IMG/VR virus record: IMGVR_UViG_3300021085_000206
Span: 1 to 24,548 of that record
Strand: one strand, 5' to 3'
Length of the DNA stretch: 24,548 bases
Source: a virus
Each line of letters begins with the position of its first letter. Positions within the stretch are counted from its first letter, which is position 1. Made by a program: the position numbers and the translations under genes. Shown one piece after another: positions 1 through 5,285 of the stretch. A model generated the notes under the pieces. The model was given only the letters and a program-made list of their open reading frames with translations. It searched no databases and was not told the origin of the DNA.

Positions 1-42
1 CGGGTGCTCTTTGTACCCTCTAGGGGCCTTTTCTGTAGCCAT
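1..42 (-). CDS. Start of an unidentified gene (partial, runs off the left edge)
   Basis: Only the first 14 codons are visible, beginning Met-Ala-Thr-Glu-Lys-Ala-Pro. A strong ribosome binding site, AGGAGG, lies 5 nt before the ATG (minus strand, 43-53), which is why I accept so short a fragment. It is the first gene after the 1.3 kb regulatory region and is on the same strand as all others. In T7-like phages the virion genes follow DNA metabolism, so a head or connector protein is plausible. That is inference from position; too little sequence is present to recognise a family. Confidence 0.6.
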   Translation of the reverse strand, partial: MATEKAPRGYKEHP

Positions 43-60
43 GGGACCCTCCTAAGGGTA

Positions 61-116
61 TGTAGAATAAGGAAATAAAATAGCTGACCATTAAGAAGAA
101 TCTCTCTCTGGGTTAA
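61..116 (+). repeat. Left arm of a ~55-bp imperfect inverted repeat containing a phage promoter
   Basis: Reads TGTAGAATAAGGA, then the promoter core TGACCATTAAGAA, then TCTCTCTGGGTTAA. The same three blocks in the same order occur on the minus strand at 1380-1327. The blocks are identical; the spacers differ and one is 2 nt longer here. The two arms frame about 1.2 kb and point inward. Confidence 0.85.
78..98 (+). promoter_or_regulatory. SP6-like phage promoter, rightward (against the genes)
   Basis: Contains TAGCTGACCATTAAGAAG. Compared with the SP6 promoter it keeps TAG.TGAC..T..AGAA (13 of 21 positions in my hand alignment), which places +1 at the G at 95. The same core recurs at three leftward sites. 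This is the only copy pointing right, so its transcript would be antisense to the small genes at 702-854 and 1018-1119 and would run toward the promoter at 1345-1365. Confidence 0.6.
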
Positions 117-188
117 TAATATCTATAACTATTACTATAGTGATCTTATAGTACTATAGGAACTGTTAGAATCTATTAATATGACCCC

Positions 189-277
189 CTATAGGGACTA
201 GGGTGACTCACTATAGGGACTAGGGTGAGTTATAGTTACTGTCTAAATCCTATTAGGAGGATTAATAGGGACTAGGG
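189..277 (+). repeat. Direct repeats of CTATAGGGACTAGGGTGA
   Basis: The 18-mer occurs exactly at 189-206 and 211-228, a period of 22 bp or about two helical turns. A third, shorter copy (ATAGGGACTAGGG) is at 265-277. Regular spacing suggests a binding array or iterons, but this is inference. The second copy carries an exact T7 promoter core, GACTCACTATAGGGA, at 205-219. Confidence 0.8.
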
Positions 278-483
278 AAAGTCCTATAGAAAATTCTAAA
301 AATTTTATAGACAAGATGGAATAGAAGGGTACACACTAAAGGGGGAGTACCCCTAGGGGCCTTACACCCCTAGCATACCTACAGGACCCCTACAGGGGCC
401 CTACAGTAATACAGTAAATACTTACGGTAATACTATTAGTACTATTAATAATCAATACTATAGCATCACTATAGTAACACCTA

Positions 484-497
484 TAGGTCACTATAGG
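484..497 (+). repeat. Direct repeat TAGGTCACTATAGG, copy 1
   Basis: The 14-mer TAGGTCACTATAGG is repeated exactly at 695-708, where it overlaps the stop codon of the small gene at 702-854. It is a longer unit built around the CTATAG motif that fills this region. Confidence 0.75.
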
Positions 498-701
498 ACC
501 TTATAGTATAAGGCTCTCTAGGTAGCTATAGGTGTCTACAGTATAATCTATAAGGAACTATGGTAATATCACATACTCCTTTATATATTTTACCCATAGT
601 AATACCTACAGCAATACTACAGATATAGAGTAAATACTACTCTACTTATAGCTATCTGGAGTATATTTCACTCTTATGTACTGTAGTATCACTGTAGGTC
701 A

Positions 702-854
702 CTATAGGTTATCATCATCTACAGTGTTATCGACATCCTCATCTTGTTTAACCACAGTCACCTCTATGTTAAACTTCAGGTTCTCTAGATTCTTAATTAC
801 TCTCTTCTCTACTTCATTAGTTATTTTGTCTATTATCTTATCTGTGATAAGCAT
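702..854 (-). CDS. Small acidic protein of unknown function (50 aa)
   Basis: The ATG at 854 is preceded by AGGAGG with an 8-nt gap (TATAGTAT), an excellent ribosome binding site. The 50-residue product is hydrophilic: a Lys/Glu-rich N-terminal half that could form an amphipathic helix, a beta-like IEVTVV stretch near residues 30-35, and a very acidic C-terminal tail ending in DDDNL. I do not recognise it. It sits alone inside the repeat-rich region, downstream (leftward) of the promoters at 1345-1365 and 1175-1195, so it should be expressed with the genes beyond it. The longer plus-strand reading frame over the same bases has no comparable start signal. Confidence 0.65.
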   Translation of the reverse strand: MLITDKIIDKITNEVEKRVIKNLENLKFNIEVTVVKQDEDVDNTVDDDNL

Positions 855-1017
855 ATACTATACCTCCTATAGGTATTAAGAGTAGGTTTTACTTATAGGC
901 TGCTCCTACAACAGCCTTCTATATACATTATCCGTTACTATATAACATATAGCATTCCTCTAGAGGTGGATAAATACAACAGTACCTAGGAGATAAGTAG
1001 TTGTTATTCCTATAGAC
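855..1017. other. Short non-coding spacer
   Basis: Only reading frames of about a dozen codons are present. It contains the AGGAGG ribosome binding site of the 50-aa gene, two CTATAG motifs (867, 1010) and a weak GGCTG/CAGCC hairpin with a 9-nt loop and no U-tract. Confidence 0.5.
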
Positions 1018-1119
1018 CTATCTAGGCCTATTGTTACGTTTAGGTTTATTACGTACATTAGCATTCTGGTTATTGGTTTTAATATTTTCATACTGTGTGT
1101 CTTTTTTACTTTTAACCAT
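1018..1119 (-). CDS. Small basic protein (33 aa), tentative
   Basis: The ATG at 1119 is preceded by GAGGAA about 10-11 nt upstream, a usable but not ideal ribosome binding site. The predicted peptide is rich in Lys, Asn and Arg (starts MVKSKKDTQYE, ends with NRPR) and has no hydrophobic segment, so it could bind nucleic acid. It lies about 60 nt downstream of the leftward promoter at 1175-1195, which makes it the first ORF of that transcript. No family is recognised. In so AT-rich a region, a chance ORF of this size is possible. Confidence 0.45.
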   Translation of the reverse strand: MVKSKKDTQYENIKTNNQNANVRNKPKRNNRPR

Positions 1120-1174
1120 AGATAACGTATTCCTCGTAATTTAGTCGTAGTTTTAGCTTAAAACGTAACGGTGG

Positions 1175-1195
1175 GTTCTTAATGGTCAGCTATTT
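1175..1195 (-). promoter_or_regulatory. SP6-like phage promoter, leftward
   Basis: Minus strand TAGCTGACCATTAAGAAC; expected +1 at 1178. It is nearly identical to the copy at 78-98 in the opposite orientation and shares GACCATTAAGAA with all four copies. It faces the 33-aa and 50-aa genes and the gene starting at 42, so it probably helps drive the downstream module. Confidence 0.7.
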
Positions 1196-1198
1196 AGA

Positions 1199-1266
1199 AA
1201 CCTATATAAACTATAGGTATTTAATAAGAAAATAAATAATAAATTACTACTATTACTAATTAGAAT
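1199..1266. other. AT-rich tract between two phage promoters
   Basis: Almost entirely A and T, with runs such as TTTAATAAGAAAATAAATAA. It lies about 80 nt downstream of the leftward promoter at 1345-1365 and directly upstream of the promoter at 1175-1195. In T7 the primary origin is a phage promoter followed by an AT-rich stretch, so this is a candidate origin; that assignment is inference. Confidence 0.4.
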
Positions 1267-1326
1267 AACAACTACTCTCCCTAAGAGGTCACTCTAGATT
1301 ACTATAGATATTACTATAGTATTACT

Positions 1327-1380
1327 TTAACCCAGAGAGACACTGTTCTTAATGGTCAACTATCCTGTCCTTATTCTACA
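1327..1380 (-). repeat. Right arm of the ~55-bp imperfect inverted repeat
   Basis: On the minus strand it reads TGTAGAATAAGGA, promoter core TGACCATTAAGAA, then TCTCTCTGGGTTAA, matching the plus-strand arm at 61-116. It begins 8 nt after the stop codon of the gene at 1388-1663. Confidence 0.85.
1345..1365 (-). promoter_or_regulatory. SP6-like phage promoter, leftward
   Basis: Minus strand ATAGTTGACCATTAAGAAC; expected +1 at 1348. It is embedded in the right inverted-repeat arm, immediately after the end of the metabolic gene array, where a T7-like phage would be expected to start transcription of its next module. Confidence 0.7.
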
Positions 1381-1387
1381 TCATTCC

Positions 1388-1663
1388 CTATTTGTATAAA
1401 TGAGGATTTCTCTCTGCATCTCTGAATGTCATAGCAGTAAGGAAGAAGGCTGTTACTACTAATAAATGCCCTCCCACACTACCTATACCGAAGTATATAG
1501 TGTAGCCTCCCCATATGGTAAAGACTACAGTCCACATTACAGATAGGTAGAACATTAGTAAGAATTGAGTAAAGTCATTAGGGATTAACCTTAATGGGTT
1601 ATACTTCAGAGAGAAAAAGAACTCATACAGCTCATACACACTCCTGCCTATTTTGTTTAACAT
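1388..1663 (-). CDS. Small two-helix membrane protein (91 aa)
   Basis: Predicted inner-membrane protein. Residues 1-30 are soluble and include NPLRLIPNDFTQ. Two hydrophobic segments follow at roughly 34-55 (with SVMWTVVFTIWGGY) and 58-80 (with GHLLVVTAFFLTAMTF), then a short charged tail. The pattern NPL..IP, a first helix with MW..VF, and a second helix ending in T..TF..A resembles a family of small phage membrane proteins of unknown role that I recall from other tailed phages. It is the last gene of the metabolic array, with the promoter at 1345-1365 just beyond it. The ATG at 1663 lies 1 nt past the preceding stop. Confidence 0.75.
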   Translation of the reverse strand: MLNKIGRSVYELYEFFFSLKYNPLRLIPNDFTQFLLMFYLSVMWTVVFTIWGGYTIYFGIGSVGGHLLVVTAFFLTAMTFRDAERNPHLYK

Positions 1664-1664
1664 A

Positions 1665-1943
1665 CTACGTCTCCATTAATAATGTATAGTTAATAACATT
1701 GTCCATATAGTGAATCTCAACCATAATAGACCCCTTAGCTACTAGAAGATCATCCTCTCCTGCTTTCACAAGTTTAGCCCTCCTGAAAGCTACAGGTAAT
1801 CCCTCAGTATCAGCATCTTCCTTAAGGTCCTGTGCTATCCTCATACAATCCTTGATTGCCACTTTATCTTCAGGATTAGTAGTCAATACAATAGATCTGA
1901 CAGGGACATCTCGTGCTTCGAAGCCTATCTCTTTTCTGTCCAT
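1665..1943 (-). CDS. Hypothetical protein (92 aa)
   Basis: I chose the ATG at 1943 because it follows the preceding stop by 1 nt and has GGAGGGG just upstream; an in-frame ATG seven codons earlier (1964) overlaps the preceding gene and lacks a site. The product is a soluble, mixed alpha/beta-looking protein beginning MDRKEIGFEARD, with VRSIVLTT and GSIMVEIHYMD beta-like stretches on either side of a charged helix. No family recognised. Confidence 0.7.
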   Translation of the reverse strand: MDRKEIGFEARDVPVRSIVLTTNPEDKVAIKDCMRIAQDLKEDADTEGLPVAFRRAKLVKAGEDDLLVAKGSIMVEIHYMDNVINYTLLMET

Positions 1944-1944
1944 C

Positions 1945-2274
1945 TTACCCCTCCATCCTTTCATGTTCTATGATTAACAGGTTAGATTCTACGATATCAC
2001 TCATATAGGCTACTCTGCAGTGTTCCTGCTGTCTTACTACTTTAAGAAATACAAAGTCCAATAACTGCTGTACTCTGTACCACCTTCTGTAGCCTTGGTT
2101 ACTCATCCTGTAAGCTCTACCTGAGATAGACTCATTAGGTCTTTTACCGAATAATAGAGTAACATTAAGGAATTGAGAGGTAGCCGAAGCTACTCTCCCT
2201 CCATATCCCTTAATTGCTAGCTTAGCCCTGAGATATCTAAGTTGATACCTGTAGGGCTTACTAAAGATATACAT
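1945..2274 (-). CDS. Conserved phage protein of unknown function (109 aa)
   Basis: The ATG at 2274 is preceded by AGGAGAG. The pattern NVTLLFGKRPNESISGRAYR around residues 37-56, then WYRVQQLLDFVF, then EHCRVAYMSD near 84-93 resembles a widespread phage protein with N..L.G..P.E..S.RA in the middle and HC..AY near the end. Members are usually annotated as hypothetical. It is rich in Arg and aromatics at the N-terminus, and the conserved His-Cys pair could bind a metal or nucleic acid, but no activity is established as far as I know. Confidence 0.75.
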   Translation of the reverse strand: MYIFSKPYRYQLRYLRAKLAIKGYGGRVASATSQFLNVTLLFGKRPNESISGRAYRMSNQGYRRWYRVQQLLDFVFLKVVRQQEHCRVAYMSDIVESNLLIIEHERMEG

Positions 2275-2283
2275 ATCACTCTC

Positions 2284-2562
2284 CTAATCTATAGTTGTTT
2301 CCTCATGTAAAGTAGCTTTAAGCTCCTCCATATCTGTGTCTAATAGACCCTGATAACCATCTTTAAGTAACTGATAAGTAGCGTCAGTCCTATTGAAGAG
2401 ATAGATTTGAGGAATGGTTAAATGACCATCCTCTTTGAACTTTGGAAATGTCTTGTAGTCTACCATACGATATCCCAGACCCTCATCATCCAGCAGGCCC
2501 TTAGACATCTTACAGTAGATACAACCCTCTCCACTTACTAATACTAACTCATACTTCCTCAT
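2284..2562 (-). CDS. Glutaredoxin-like thiol oxidoreductase (92 aa)
   Basis: Thioredoxin fold with a dithiol active site: beta strand ELVLVS, then GCIYC (Cys14 and Cys17), then TIPQIYL, in which Pro51 is the expected cis-proline, and a C-terminal helix. The family reduces disulfides with glutathione or another thiol and is a common electron donor for ribonucleotide reductase. The phage encodes a reductase with a CX4C redox tail (11001-12926), so re-reducing that tail is the likely job. The start at 2562 overlaps the previous gene by 14 nt. The family call is firm; the partner is inferred. Confidence 0.88.
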   Translation of the reverse strand: MRKYELVLVSGEGCIYCKMSKGLLDDEGLGYRMVDYKTFPKFKEDGHLTIPQIYLFNRTDATYQLLKDGYQGLLDTDMEELKATLHEETTID

Positions 2563-2773
2563 CTGTTACACCTTTTAATTTAAACTCAACAACGTTATCT
2601 GTAAGAGGCAACTCCTCAGTGGTAGCATCAGTGTTCATATACATTAACAACTGAGCAGACATAATCTCAAGATCTCTCATAAGCATAGCCTGAAAGTCTG
2701 TGAGGTTATCCTCAGTCCCTAACACATTAATAGCACTGTGTAAACACTTCAATACACCTTCGTTAACTGTCAT
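2549..2773 (-). CDS. Hypothetical small protein (74 aa)
   Basis: Starts with an ATGA overlap on the stop of the preceding gene and overlaps the glutaredoxin gene by 14 nt, so it is translationally embedded between two real genes. The product is acidic and mostly helical, with a hydrophobic-patterned helix around FQAMLMRDLEIMSAQLLMYM and an acidic C-terminus. No family recognised. Confidence 0.75.
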   Translation of the reverse strand: MTVNEGVLKCLHSAINVLGTEDNLTDFQAMLMRDLEIMSAQLLMYMNTDATTEELPLTDNVVEFKLKGVTDEEV

Positions 2774-3042
2774 TCCCCATAGCCCTCTATATCGCCATTC
2801 TTCTCAATACATTGATCTTCATATGGCGCTACTACTCTGCGGTAATACTCAAGATTAGCTCCGTTAAGAGCACCCATAACATCGTTCATAGTCTGATAAC
2901 GATAAGGCTTATCAAGCATAAACTCTTTAATAGCAAGAGAGATAACATATTGTAACTCTCCTGCTGTGTCAATACCCGCTTCCTCAAGAGAGATCTCAAG
3001 CTCATCAAAATTAATTCTATCGTCTTGCTTAATATACGGCAT
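2770..3042 (-). CDS. Conserved phage protein, MPYIKQ...RRVVAPYED family (90 aa)
   Basis: The N-terminus MPYIKQDDR, the central GELQYVIS, and the C-terminal LEYYRRVVAPYED followed by KNGDI are the hallmarks of a small protein found in many phages and some bacteria (I recall it as a DUF, possibly DUF6899). Function unknown. The length is typical of the family. It starts through a TAATG overlap with the preceding gene and stops through an ATGA overlap with the next. Confidence 0.8.
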   Translation of the reverse strand: MPYIKQDDRINFDELEISLEEAGIDTAGELQYVISLAIKEFMLDKPYRYQTMNDVMGALNGANLEYYRRVVAPYEDQCIEKNGDIEGYGE

Positions 3043-3209
3043 TACTCATCTCCTTTTGATTCATAATCTAAGTCCTCTTCCGAGGGTACGGTGTCTTCCC
3101 AGCTATATGTAAAACCAATATATAACCCTAATAGAGCTATAAGAGGTAAGAATGGCAACATAATTATCCACCCCAAGACGCTGTAAAACTTATCTTCTAT
3201 TGATTTCAT
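3042..3209 (-). CDS. Small single-helix membrane protein (55 aa)
   Basis: The ATG at 3209 overlaps the preceding stop (TAATG) and the stop at 3042 overlaps the next ATG (TAATG), so coupling on both sides supports it. About ten polar residues are followed by a hydrophobic segment at roughly 11-35 (with WIIMLPFLPLIALLGLYIG), then an acidic tail rich in Glu and Asp. By topology it should be an inner-membrane protein. No family recognised. Confidence 0.7.
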   Translation of the reverse strand: MKSIEDKFYSVLGWIIMLPFLPLIALLGLYIGFTYSWEDTVPSEEDLDYESKGDE

Positions 3210-3646
3210 TAGTAGTAACTCTTAACAGCTTTAACTGCTTCTTCAAGGCTGAAGTGGATCTCAGTTGCAATAGCCTGAGTGAAAGGATGAGGCTTATCAT
3301 CTTTATCACACCACAGGATAATGACCTTGTTCTTACAGTGGCCAAACATAATTTCCATATGGGTTCCAACAGCTCTACCAGCACAACGTCTAACATCTGC
3401 CAGAATAACTCTGGATGCAGCCACATCCTGTAAGTCTTGCTTAAAGATTCTCTTACAAGTGTTCATGTTACGTTGAACGTCCTCTAGGCACTCTTCTAGC
3501 TGATCATGGAATGATACTCGTCGAGTAGGGTCTAACATCTCAATCCCTGCCTCATTAAGCATCATCTCAGCTTCTCTGCGCCAACCTTTCATATGCTCTT
3601 CGCTAACAGCTTCCATACTGCCTGCTGCATATACATAGTCTTTCAT
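3209..3646 (-). CDS. Nucleoside 2-deoxyribosyltransferase-like enzyme (145 aa)
   Basis: Rossmann-like fold with the family signatures in order: YAAGSM near the N-terminus (substrate loop), KQDLQDVAASRVILADVR at residues 69-86 (Asp71, Asp74, Asp84), GTHMEIMFGH at 94-103 with Glu98 as the likely nucleophile, VIILWCD, HPF and a final helix. Known members move deoxyribose between bases or hydrolyse (deoxy)nucleosides and nucleotides. In a phage this would serve nucleotide salvage, or removal of unwanted nucleotides. The length matches the family. It starts in an ATGA overlap with the DUF1289 gene. The exact substrate cannot be told. Confidence 0.8.
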   Translation of the reverse strand: MKDYVYAAGSMEAVSEEHMKGWRREAEMMLNEAGIEMLDPTRRVSFHDQLEECLEDVQRNMNTCKRIFKQDLQDVAASRVILADVRRCAGRAVGTHMEIMFGHCKNKVIILWCDKDDKPHPFTQAIATEIHFSLEEAVKAVKSYY

Positions 3647-3795
3647 TGTTTTCTATCCTTACATTGTTTAATAATAAGCTCTCTATGAGCATCGCTATAA
3701 CGTGACCACTCAGTGATCTCCTGCAGAGTCCTTTTACAACTCTTACAAGAGTCACTGACTAGTTCACACTTCTTCTGACATGGACTGTCAATCAC
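3643..3795 (-). CDS. DUF1289-like Cys4 protein, GTG start (50 aa)
   Basis: The GTG at 3795 opens a 50-codon frame with SPC...C...C..C in its first 20 residues (Cys6, Cys10, Cys17, Cys20), followed by RTLQEITEWSRYSDAHRE. This is the DUF1289 pattern, SPC...C......C.GC.RT..EI..W, found in short bacterial and phage proteins. Four cysteines suggest zinc or Fe-S binding, but function is unknown. It overlaps the upstream gene by 8 nt and the downstream gene by ATGA. The spacing and the family match both support it despite the weak start site. Confidence 0.78.
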   Translation of the reverse strand: MIDSPCQKKCELVSDSCKSCKRTLQEITEWSRYSDAHRELIIKQCKDRKQ

Positions 3796-3946
3796 GTCCA
3801 TACACTCTAATTTCCCTAGTATCTCTATCCTGTTCGATAGTTACCACATCTGTCACTATACTAGGTCCAGAGTATGTAGCCTGAGTCGTGACCTCAGCAT
3901 CAGGGTCAAAATCTGCTAATCTCTGAATCATTTCACTTACTGTCAT
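3788..3946 (-). CDS. Small conserved phage protein, MTVSEMI...DPDAEV type (52 aa)
   Basis: I chose the ATG at 3946: GGGGAG lies 9 nt upstream, while the in-frame GTG at 3976 has no good site. The N-terminus MTVSEMIQRLADFDPDAEV fits a recurrent small-protein motif (T..E.I..L...DPDA.V) seen in phage and bacterial hypothetical proteins. The rest is a beta-rich stretch ending YGRD. Function unknown. It overlaps the preceding gene by 14 nt and the DUF1289 gene by 8 nt. Confidence 0.7.
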   Translation of the reverse strand: MTVSEMIQRLADFDPDAEVTTQATYSGPSIVTDVVTIEQDRDTREIRVYGRD

Positions 3947-4196
3947 TACCGTAGTCTCCCCAAGATAATCTTTCACCTAATTGTATGAGCTTGTCTTTAA
4001 CTATCTCAAGCTCGGTTGGCGTCACTTTCTTATACCGCTTAATCTGTTTCTCTGAGAATACTCTCTCTGCTTCAAACATCATAAACAAGGCACTAGCAAA
4101 GTGTGCTTCAGGATCAACAAGAATAACCTCTCCCTCCTGTTGGAAGAGAAAGAGGTCATCTACTTGTTCATCTGTTAACCTTTTCCAGTTAACCAT
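3933..4196 (-). CDS. Hypothetical protein (87 aa)
   Basis: The ATG follows the preceding TAA directly. The product begins MVNWKRLTDEQVDDLF and is mostly helical, with a central FASALFMMFEAERVF helix and a Lys-rich segment. No transmembrane span and no recognised domain. It is part of the tightly packed small-gene chain. Confidence 0.68.
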   Translation of the reverse strand: MVNWKRLTDEQVDDLFLFQQEGEVILVDPEAHFASALFMMFEAERVFSEKQIKRYKKVTPTELEIVKDKLIQLGERLSWGDYGNDSK

Positions 4197-4412
4197 TTAA
4201 CCTCCAAACCTGAGCTTAGTAAGGACATCCTGTAAGTAGTTCTCAAGAGAACCATCAGGATACTCATCAAACTCAGAGTCTAGTACGGCAATACAATACA
4301 TCTCCATATCATCATATGTGCCATCCATATGGTCAAGGTACTCATATACCTCAAGAGCTCTTTGTTTAGCAAGCTCATCACCATCATACTCTTCTAACGT
4401 ATCGTCAGACAT
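4197..4412 (-). CDS. Hypothetical acidic protein (71 aa)
   Basis: Starts at 4412 with GGAGGGAG close upstream and overlaps the preceding membrane peptide gene by 8 nt. The product is strongly acidic (many Asp, Glu and Tyr; begins MSDDTLEEYDGDEL), helical, with no cysteine pair or membrane segment. No family recognised. Small acidic early proteins of phages often bind host enzymes, but nothing here shows that. Confidence 0.72.
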   Translation of the reverse strand: MSDDTLEEYDGDELAKQRALEVYEYLDHMDGTYDDMEMYCIAVLDSEFDEYPDGSLENYLQDVLTKLRFGG

Positions 4413-4506
4413 AACTCCCTCCTATTACACTAAAAGCTATAGACACAAGAGTAACCGCTACAAGTGCCCACACCATCTCATTTTCTTCACTATCCCATCT
4501 ACTCAT
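4405..4506 (-). CDS. Single-helix membrane micro-protein (33 aa)
   Basis: The ATG at 4506 overlaps the previous stop (TAATG) and has GGAGG 4 nt upstream. Ten polar residues (MSRWDSEENE) lead into a hydrophobic segment with VWALVAVTLVSIAFSVIGG, and the protein ends three residues later. The layout fits a membrane peptide with its N-terminus in the cytoplasm. Overlaps on both sides and the strong site support translation. Function unknown. Confidence 0.65.
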   Translation of the reverse strand: MSRWDSEENEMVWALVAVTLVSIAFSVIGGSYV

Positions 4507-4796
4507 TAGTCCTCCTTAACGTAACAGACAAAGTGTACTGAATACCTCTCGTATTCATCAAACACTGCTGCATCAGATATTTCATTCTTAAGTAAGTTTA
4601 GACATAGTTTAAAGTTAGACCTAAGGGTCTGGTTAATACTGCATTTCATTTGCTCATGAAAGTAATCTACAGCTTCATGCAGAGTAAGCCCGGAGTAGCC
4701 CTCATAGACTAAACCGGGAACAACTACACAACTCATTAACACCTCACCATCAATGACATCCTCCTTGATGAGTAATACTTCAGTGAGGCGCTGCAC
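4506..4796 (-). CDS. Hypothetical protein, GTG start (96 aa)
   Basis: The frame opens with GTG directly after the TAA of the previous gene, with a weak GGAAG site 5 nt upstream, so translation may depend on coupling. The product looks globular: strands TEVLLIKED and GEVLMSCVVVPGLVYEGY, a helix with HEAVDYFHEQM, and a C-terminal strand with YSVHFVCYV. No family recognised. Confidence 0.7.
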   Translation of the reverse strand: MQRLTEVLLIKEDVIDGEVLMSCVVVPGLVYEGYSGLTLHEAVDYFHEQMKCSINQTLRSNFKLCLNLLKNEISDAAVFDEYERYSVHFVCYVKED

Positions 4797-5276
4797 TTAG
4801 ACTTCCAGCAAAACTGACTCGAAACAGCTAGTCTTATCTTCAGGTATCGTCTTAGCCAACAGAAGGTTAAACTGTGTATTAATGTGACCGAGGTCAACCT
4901 CACTGTCCTTACTCTTAAGGAATAATGCCCACAAATCAGCGGGACCTATATCATAAACATTACTCTGAAGCTTATCAAACATACCTGCTTCTGTAAGAAC
5001 AGTCCTAATCTTCTCAAAGAAGTCATCATAGTTAATGTTACACTCAAAGGTGTTAACAATGTTATCAACCTTACAAGCTTCAAAGAGAGGCTTTAAGCGT
5101 TCGTCATCGTCATGTAACAGAGACTCATCCTGAAGAGCAGTAGCGTTATAGAACCTAACGCGGTCTTCCACATTACTACTAAGTTTACCTGTGTAGTAAA
5201 CATCCCTCTTAACTGTCATTAACAGCTTTCCACTCTTCAGAGCTTGAAGAGCAACTACTGAATCACCAATAGTCAT
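4797..5276 (-). CDS. Hypothetical protein (159 aa)
   Basis: Strong ribosome binding site (AGGAGG, 5 nt before the ATG at 5276). The product begins with a beta-like stretch (MTIGDSVVALQALKSGKLLMT) and continues with helices, including DDFFEKIRTVLTEAGMFDKL. It has no membrane span and no motif I recognise. It follows the 540-aa unknown gene by 9 nt, downstream of the MoxR/VWA genes, so the two may work with that module; this is only positional inference. Confidence 0.78.
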   Translation of the reverse strand: MTIGDSVVALQALKSGKLLMTVKRDVYYTGKLSSNVEDRVRFYNATALQDESLLHDDDERLKPLFEACKVDNIVNTFECNINYDDFFEKIRTVLTEAGMFDKLQSNVYDIGPADLWALFLKSKDSEVDLGHINTQFNLLLAKTIPEDKTSCFESVLLEV

Positions 5277-5285
5277 AACTACCTC

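Larger units (their letters stand above)
117..701. other. Non-coding, CTATAG-rich repeat region
   Basis: No convincing ORF on either strand. CTATAG occurs ten times here (135, 154, 189, 211, 284, 458, 469, 481, 491, 526) and six more times up to 1319. The variants CTACAG and CTGTAG are also frequent. A G/C-rich island at about 335-405 in otherwise AT-rich DNA can form short hairpins such as GGGG-AGTA-CCCC (342-353) and CCCC-TACA-GGGG (about 387-398). Function unknown; it could be an origin, a structured RNA or a protein-binding array. Confidence 0.7.

Noticed and set aside
335-405. tRNA or known structured RNA in the G/C-rich island
   Set aside because: Short hairpins can be drawn, but no cloverleaf, TPsiC arm or family consensus could be recognised by eye. 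A covariance-model search would be needed.
530-597. 23-codon minus-strand ORF starting at 597
   Set aside because: It is very short, has no clear ribosome binding site, and ends in the repeated CTATAG motif, so chance is the better explanation.
676-879. Plus-strand 67-aa ORF in the regulatory region
   Set aside because: It has no ribosome binding site and is antisense to the minus-strand 50-aa gene at 702-854, which has a near-perfect one.
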